From Lathyrus oleraceus (Eukaryota > Streptophyta > Magnoliopsida > Fabales > Fabaceae): a stretch of DNA of 64,000 bases. The number at the start of each line of letters is the position of its first letter. Within the stretch, counting starts at the first letter, position 1. Where the stretch lies: contig NC_066581.1 in the NCBI RefSeq assembly GCF_024323335.1, positions 37,199,199-37,263,198 on the forward strand. Direction: 5' to 3'. Both the position numbers and the translations under genes were made by a program. This document shows positions 58,096-64,000 of this stretch, one piece after another. The notes under the pieces were generated by a model, which was not told the origin of the DNA, made no database searches, and saw only the letters and a list, made by a program, of their open reading frames with translations.

Positions 58096-61000
58096 TTAGG
58101 CGTAGTATTTCTTGACTGCATCTGAATTCACAGGACGAGCGAAATCCTCCCCATCCATAGTTGTAAGTATCAAAGCACCGCCTGAAAAGGATGTCTTAAC
58201 AACATATGGACCTTCATAGTTGTGAGTCCACTTGCCCCTGGAATCGGGCGCGAAAGACAAGACTTTCTTGAGCACGAGGTCACCTTCTCGAAACACACGA
58301 GGCTTGACCTTCTTATCAAAGGCTTTCTTCATCCTTTGCTGATATAACTGACCATGGCACATGGAAGTCAATCTCTTTTCTTATATCAAATTCAGTTGGT
58401 CATAACGACTCTGAACCCATTCAGCATCAGTCAACTTGGCTTCCATCAGGACTCTTATTGATGGGATCTCCACCTCTACTGGGAGTACAGCCTCCATGCC
58501 ATAAACAAGAGAGAAAGGGGTTGCCCCTGTTGAAGTGCGGACATATGTACGATATCCATGCAAAGCAAATGGCAGGATCTCATGCCAATCCTTGTACGTA
58601 ACAACCATCTTCTGGATAATCTTCTTGATATTCTTATTAGCAGCTTCAACAGCCCCATTCATCTTGGGTCTGTAGGGAGAAGAATTATGATGTGCTATCT
58701 TGAACTCGCTACACAACTCTTTCATCATCTTGTTGTTCAAGTTAGATCCATTGTCAGTAATGATCTTATCCGGCATGCCATAACGACATATGAGTTGATT
58801 CTTGATAAACTTCACAACCACCTACCTGGTCACGTTTGCATATGGCGCCGCTTCAACCCACTTGGTGAAGTAATCAATAGCTACGAGAATGAATCTGTGA
58901 CCGTTGGACGCTTTCGGCTATATCATGACAATCATGTCAATTCCCCACATGGAGAAAGGCCATGGTGATGAAATCACATTCAGTAATGTCGTAGGAATAT
59001 GAATCTTATCCGCATAAATCTGACACTTATGACATTTCTTCACATATTTGCCGCAGTCATACTCTATTGCCAGCCAATAGTAGCCTGCTCTCAATATCTT
59101 TCTAGCCATGGCATGTCCATTGGAATGAGTACCAAATGAACCCTCATGGACCTCAGTCATTAACATGTTTGCTTCGTGTCTATCCACGCATCTGAGCAGA
59201 ACCATGTCAAAGTTATTCTTATAAAGTACTTCACCATCGAGGTAGAAACTGCCTCATAATCTCCTCAAAGTCTTTCTATCTTTCACAGATGCCCCAAGCG
59301 GGTAAATCTAGCTCTGAAGAAAACACTTGATATCATAGTACTACGGCTTGTCATCTTGCACCTCCTCTACTGCAAATAAATGAGTTGGTCTGTCCAAACA
59401 CATCACAGTGATATTGGGAACTTCATTCCAAAGTCTAACCACAATCATCGAAGCAAGCGTAGCAAGAGTATCTGCCATCTGATTCTCATCTCGAGGAATA
59501 TGATGGAAGTCAACTTCGGTAAAGAACGTTGAAATCCTCCTCGCATAATCTCTATATGGGATTAGGCCAGGATGATTCGTCTCCCATTCACCCTTAATTT
59601 GATTAACAACAAGGGCCGAATTACCATAAACATCAAGATGTTTGATCCTAAGATCAATACATTCTTCCAATCCCATAATACAAGCCTCATACTCATCCAT
59701 ATTAGTCGTGCATTTGAAAGTTAGCCTTGCTGTAAAAGGAAAATGTGTGCCCTGAGGAGTAATAATCACTTCCCCAATACCATTTCCATATTGATTTACA
59801 GCGCCATCGAACACCATGCTCCAACAGGAACCAGGTTCTGGCCCTTCATCAAGCGTAGGCTCATCACAATCTTTCATTTTCAAATACAGAATCTCCTCAT
59901 CTGGGAAGTCATACTGAACAGACTGATAATCCTCAATTGGTTGATGTGCCAGGTGGTCAGCCAAGATACTACTATTTATAGCCTTCTGAGCTCGATACTC
60001 AATATCATACTCAGATAACAACATCTGCCAACGGGCAATCCTCCTAGTTAAAGCAGGCTTCTCAAAGATATACTTGATTGGATCCATTTTGGATATCAAC
60101 CAAGTCGTATGATTCAACCTATACTGGCGTAAGCGTTTAGCAGCCCAAGCCAAAGCACATCATGTTTTCTCAAGCATCGAGTATCGAGACTCACACTCGG
60201 TGAATTTCTTGCTCAGGTAGTATATAGCGTATTCTTTCTTTCCTGATTCGTCTTGCTGACCAAGGACACAACCCATTGATTCTTCAAGAAAAGTCAGATA
60301 CATAATCAACGGTCTCCCTTCCACAGGCGGAGACAGAATCGGAGGCTGAGTCAAATACTCTTTAATACTGTCAAAGGCCTTTTGGCAGTCCTCGGTCCAA
60401 TCATGGGACTGATCTTTCCGGAGGAGCTTGAATATCGCCGCACATGTGGCAGTCATGTGGGATATGAATCTGGAAATGTAATTCAAGAGGCCAAGAAAAC
60501 CTCGGACTTGCTTCTCAGTTTTGGGCGCAAGCATCTCTTGTATTGCTTTGACCTTTGCAGGATCAACCTCAATACCTCTTTCGTTGACAATAAAGCCCAA
60601 TAACTTGCCGGAACGGACTCCAAATGTACACTTGTTAGGATTCAGACGAAGCTTATACTTCCTCAAACGTTGAAAAAGATTCAACAAGTGTTCTACATGT
60701 TCAACTTCCGTTTTCAACTTTGCAATCATATCGTCGACATACACCTCGATCTCCTTGTGCATCATGTCATGAAACAAGGTAGTCATAGCTCGTTGATACG
60801 TGGCTCCGGCGTTCTTCAAACCGAAGGGCATCACTCGATAACAGAATGTTCCCCAAGGTGTGATGAATGTTGTCTTCTCCATATCATCGGGTGCCATCTT
60901 AATGTGATTATATCCATAAAATCTGTCCATAAACGAGAAGACATTGAATTTAGCTGTATTATCTACCAACATATCAATATGTGGTAGAGGAAAATCATCT

Positions 61001-61554
61001 TTTGGATTAGCTTTATTCAAGTCTCTATAGTCCACAACATTCGGACTTTTCCATCATTCTTAGGCACAGGCACGATATTGGCCACCCATTGAGGATATGT
61101 AGAAGTCACCAGAAACCCCATATCAATTTGCTTTTGAACTTCCTCTTTGATCTTCACTGCCATATCAGGATGAGTTCTTTTGAGCTTCTGCTTCACAGGC
61201 ACGCACTCAGGCTTCAAAGGCAGGAAATGTTGCACGATATCAGTATCAAGACCAGGCATGTGTTCATACGACCATGAAAAGACGTCGACATATTCTCGTA
61301 GTAACTCAATCAACCCTTTCTTAACAGATTCTTCCAGGAGTGCCCCAATCTTCACTTCTCACACTTAATCTTCAAACCCCAAGTTGACTGTTTCCAAATT
61401 CTCAAGATGTGGCTGAATGATCTTCTCTTCGTGCTCAAGTAGACAGGTAATCTCGTCAGGAATCTCTTCAACATCATCTTCTTCCGCCTCAAATACAGGG
61501 AACTCAAAGTTGGGAGATAGTGTTGGATCATTATGTTCAATGGGTTTGATCAAC
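58096..61554 (-). pseudogene. pol: Element C2 pol, broken by many stops
   Basis: All Pol domains are present without large deletions: linker, RT with YVDDM, both RNase H domains, integrase and tail. A one-base loss near 61037 shifts the frame just before the RT motif region. Stops lie at 60160-60162, 59341-59343, 59308-59310, 59254-59256, 58918-58920, 58822-58824 and 58381-58383. Several look like Gln/Glu or Trp codons turned to stops. It is more similar to A Pol than to B's remnants. Confidence 0.9.
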
Positions 61555-61830
61555 CTGCATAATGATTTTGGATATAAAGAGATTTTAGAATTCAAGCAAG
61601 GCAAATCATTATGGAGATGAAAAGATTGATTTTATTCTTATTATTATTTTTTAGGTTTTTTTTTGTGATCACCAATTTCATGCAAAAAAGCGAAAAGTGA
61701 AAATAAATGGAAAAACAAACATTTAAACATGAATTTATTGAATGAAAATATCATTGTATTTATGAGCCAACAATGTCATCACTCCTCCTTTTGGCATGGG
61801 AGGAGGGTTTTTAAACACAATGAACATTAC
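61555..61830 (-). other. Predicted intron of element C2
   Basis: The donor AA|GTAATG again contains the TAA stop. The acceptor is CATTATGCAG at 61555, after a T-rich stretch. Length is 276 bp; the phase matches A. Confidence 0.65.
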
Positions 61831-64000
61831 TTTGACTTATGGATAACTGTTGGAACATCAACAACAACCCAATTATTACAGACCCCTCCAGGGATGACAA
61901 AGTTGCCAGAATCCTCTGCATCCTCTTCCATAATGGCAGCAGCTTCCTCATCTTGACTAGTGTGGATGAATCCACCACTCTTGAACAACCCTTGCTCATT
62001 GAAGACGCCATAAGAATACCCTATGCCAGCCCGGGTTTTGTTGTCTTCCAGCTTAATCATTTCCCCCAATCCAGTTGTTGCACTATGCTCAATGGCCAAC
62101 TTTGCATCTCTATAGGACGCAAATGAAGAAGCTCTTTTCTTAATAGGCTCAGCAATAGATAAAGCTTGGAATGGTGTTCCAACTTCATCCTCAAAATCTA
62201 TATAAGAGAAGGAAGACAAATGGCTAACCAGGAGAGCCTTTTCTCCCCCTACCACCACCAGCTTCTTATTCTTAACAAACTTCAATTTCTGGTGTAGGAT
62301 GGATGTCACGGCGCCTGCCTCGTGAATCCATGGTCTGCCCAACAGACAGCTATACGATGGGTGAATGTCCATGACCTGGAAGGTGATCAGGAAATCACTT
62401 GGTCCAATCTTGACTGGGAGCTCAACCTCTCCAATCACAGTTTTTCGGGACCCATCGAAAGCTTTCACCACTACTCCACTCTGCCTCATGGGACGCCCCT
62501 GGTATTACAATTTTGCAAGAATGGACTTTGGTAACACATTCAATGATGACCCAGTGTCCACCAGCACATTGAACATGGTATCATCTTTGCAACTCATATA
62601 TATGTGTAATGCCAAGTTGTGGTCTCTTCCCTCCTCGGGGAGATCAGCATCACAAAAACTTAAATTGTTACAAGCGGTGATGTTTGCAACAATACTGTCA
62701 AATTGTTCTATTGTGACGTCATGATCTACATACGCCACATCCAACACCTTCTGCAAAGCTTCTCAGTGTGGTTCCGAATTCATCAGTAAGGATAGTACAG
62801 AGATCTTGGATGGTGTCTGTAGAAGCTGATCTACCATGTTGTACTCACTTCTTTTGATGAGCCTCAGCATCTCATCACAGTCTTCCTTTGTATTGCCACT
62901 CTGGCCAACAGAGACAGAAGTTTTCGACGTAGAGGTAGGTTTGGCCACAAGTGCCAGATTCAGAGCGTTCACAGCAATCCCAACCGGGTGTTCAACATAA
63001 TCAGCAACGTCATCCCTTCGAACATCAGCTTGTGGTTTCGGCGGAGCCGAGAAGACACGACCGCTACGGGTCAGGCCGCTGACGTCGGCAATATTAACAA
63101 CAGATGTAGAGGGCAAGGGAACCTCTTTCCCATTCTCTAATTCTACAGCATTGTAGCGATAGGGGACCGCCTTTTCAGAAGAGTATGGCACAGGGCCGAC
63201 CGGTTTAATGGTCAAAGCAGGAGAAGCCTTTTGCTTGCTACCATCGTACTTGATGACAACAGGCTCAAGGATCCGATATACTGGAGAAATTACATTGACT
63301 TCATCAGCATCTTCATCAACGTTTCTATTCTGAAGTATCCCAGTAACTCCTTTATCCAGCATTTCCTGAACGTCTTTGTGGACTTGGCGACATCCTCTTT
63401 GATTGACAGAACAAACTCTTCATCTGTCGTGGTCGTGCTCGTAATGACTGTACTCACACAACAATCTATGCATCTCGACCAGAGATTGTCGAATATGGCT
63501 GACATATTTGACTTTGTATTTACCAGGGCATCCCTGGACCATGTTGACAGATTTCCCATGATCGGGCAATGGGTTCTTCTTCACATTAGGACCTACGTCC
63601 TTGAAACACAGAATACCACATCTCACAAGGTCTTGAACCTTGGTCTTCAGCGGGTAGCAGTTTTCCACGTCGTGTCTGGGAGCACCAGAATGATAAACAC
63701 AATGTAATTCGGGCTTATACCACCACTGAGGGTTGGTAGGTATAGCCGGTGGTCTCGTGGAGTAATCAATTTCCTCTCTATCAAAGAGGGATACAATTCG
63801 GCATAAGTCATGGGAATAGGATCAAAGGTGACCCTCTTCCTCTCATAGCTTGCACTTGCTTGATTATTGTTTCGAGGTTGGTAGGCCTGCTGTTGAGGAC
63901 GGTGTTGTTATTTTTGATATTGCAGATGTTGTTGTTGCTGATTATTGTTGTGATGCTGATACTGTTGATTATCTCTGAAAACAAGTGCTATGTGAGCCAC
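61827..64000 (-). pseudogene. gag-pro: Element C2 gag-pro, broken and cut by window edge
   Basis: The acidic tail, the protease with DTGSS (about 62545-62560), the variable linker and the zinc-knuckle region (about 63655-63705) are recognisable and closely match A gag-pro. Stops lie near 62503 and 62760, and a frameshift lies near 63365. The Gln-rich linker continues to the window edge, so the capsid part lies outside. In the knuckle a Gly before the second His is changed to Arg. Confidence 0.87.

Overview
The window looks like repeat-rich nuclear DNA of a flowering plant. I see no host gene, tRNA, rRNA, CRISPR array or bacterial signal. Everything recognisable belongs to very large Ty3/gypsy LTR retrotransposons of the Tat lineage, Ogre type: an extra ORF (ORF1) upstream of gag, an intron between protease and reverse transcriptase, two consecutive RNase H domains, a primer-binding site matching the 3' end of a tRNA (probably tRNA-Arg), and long 3' untranslated regions full of short repeats. 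Such elements are abundant in Fabeae legumes (Pisum, Vicia, Lathyrus), so that is the likely source. The species cannot be fixed from the sequence.

All elements lie on the minus strand and are nested. Element C, in two decayed head-to-tail pieces (C1 51632-57240, C2 57241-64000), holds element B (left LTR 615-2309, right LTR 49905-51631). Element B is in turn split by element A (8215-48818), which is flanked by the perfect 5-bp target duplication ACAGG. Bases 1-614 are the leader and primer-binding site of a further B-type copy that shares B's left LTR, so B is part of an LTR-internal-LTR-internal tandem.

Element A is young. Its terminal LTRs are both 7758 bp and nearly identical. Read leftwards it runs: 5' LTR (41061-48818), PBS, leader, ORF1, truncated gag, an internal LTR lacking 248 bp (29942-37433), a second PBS, leader, ORF1, gag-pro, intron, pol, a 4-kb 3' UTR, and the 3' LTR (8215-15972). 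The middle is a direct 11.1-kb tandem duplication. LTR sequence patterns and the two primer-binding sites suggest that the duplication may already have been present before this copy moved.

In A, Gag-Pro and Pol are separate reading frames joined by a predicted 289-bp intron. The Gag-Pro stop codon is part of the 5' splice site, so splicing would decide whether Gag-Pro or Gag-Pro-Pol is made. The same layout is visible in B, C1 and C2. B is a non-autonomous derivative: gag is open, but protease, RT and the integrase core are gone. C1 and C2 are pseudogenes with many stops.

The signals least explained by standard annotation are RNA-like. They are arrays of small hairpins whose stems change in a base-paired way while the loops stay constant: in the 3' UTRs of A and B, just downstream of pol in all four elements, in the LTR, and as a long inverted repeat in the leader. 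These candidate structured RNA elements are the main result of the hunt.
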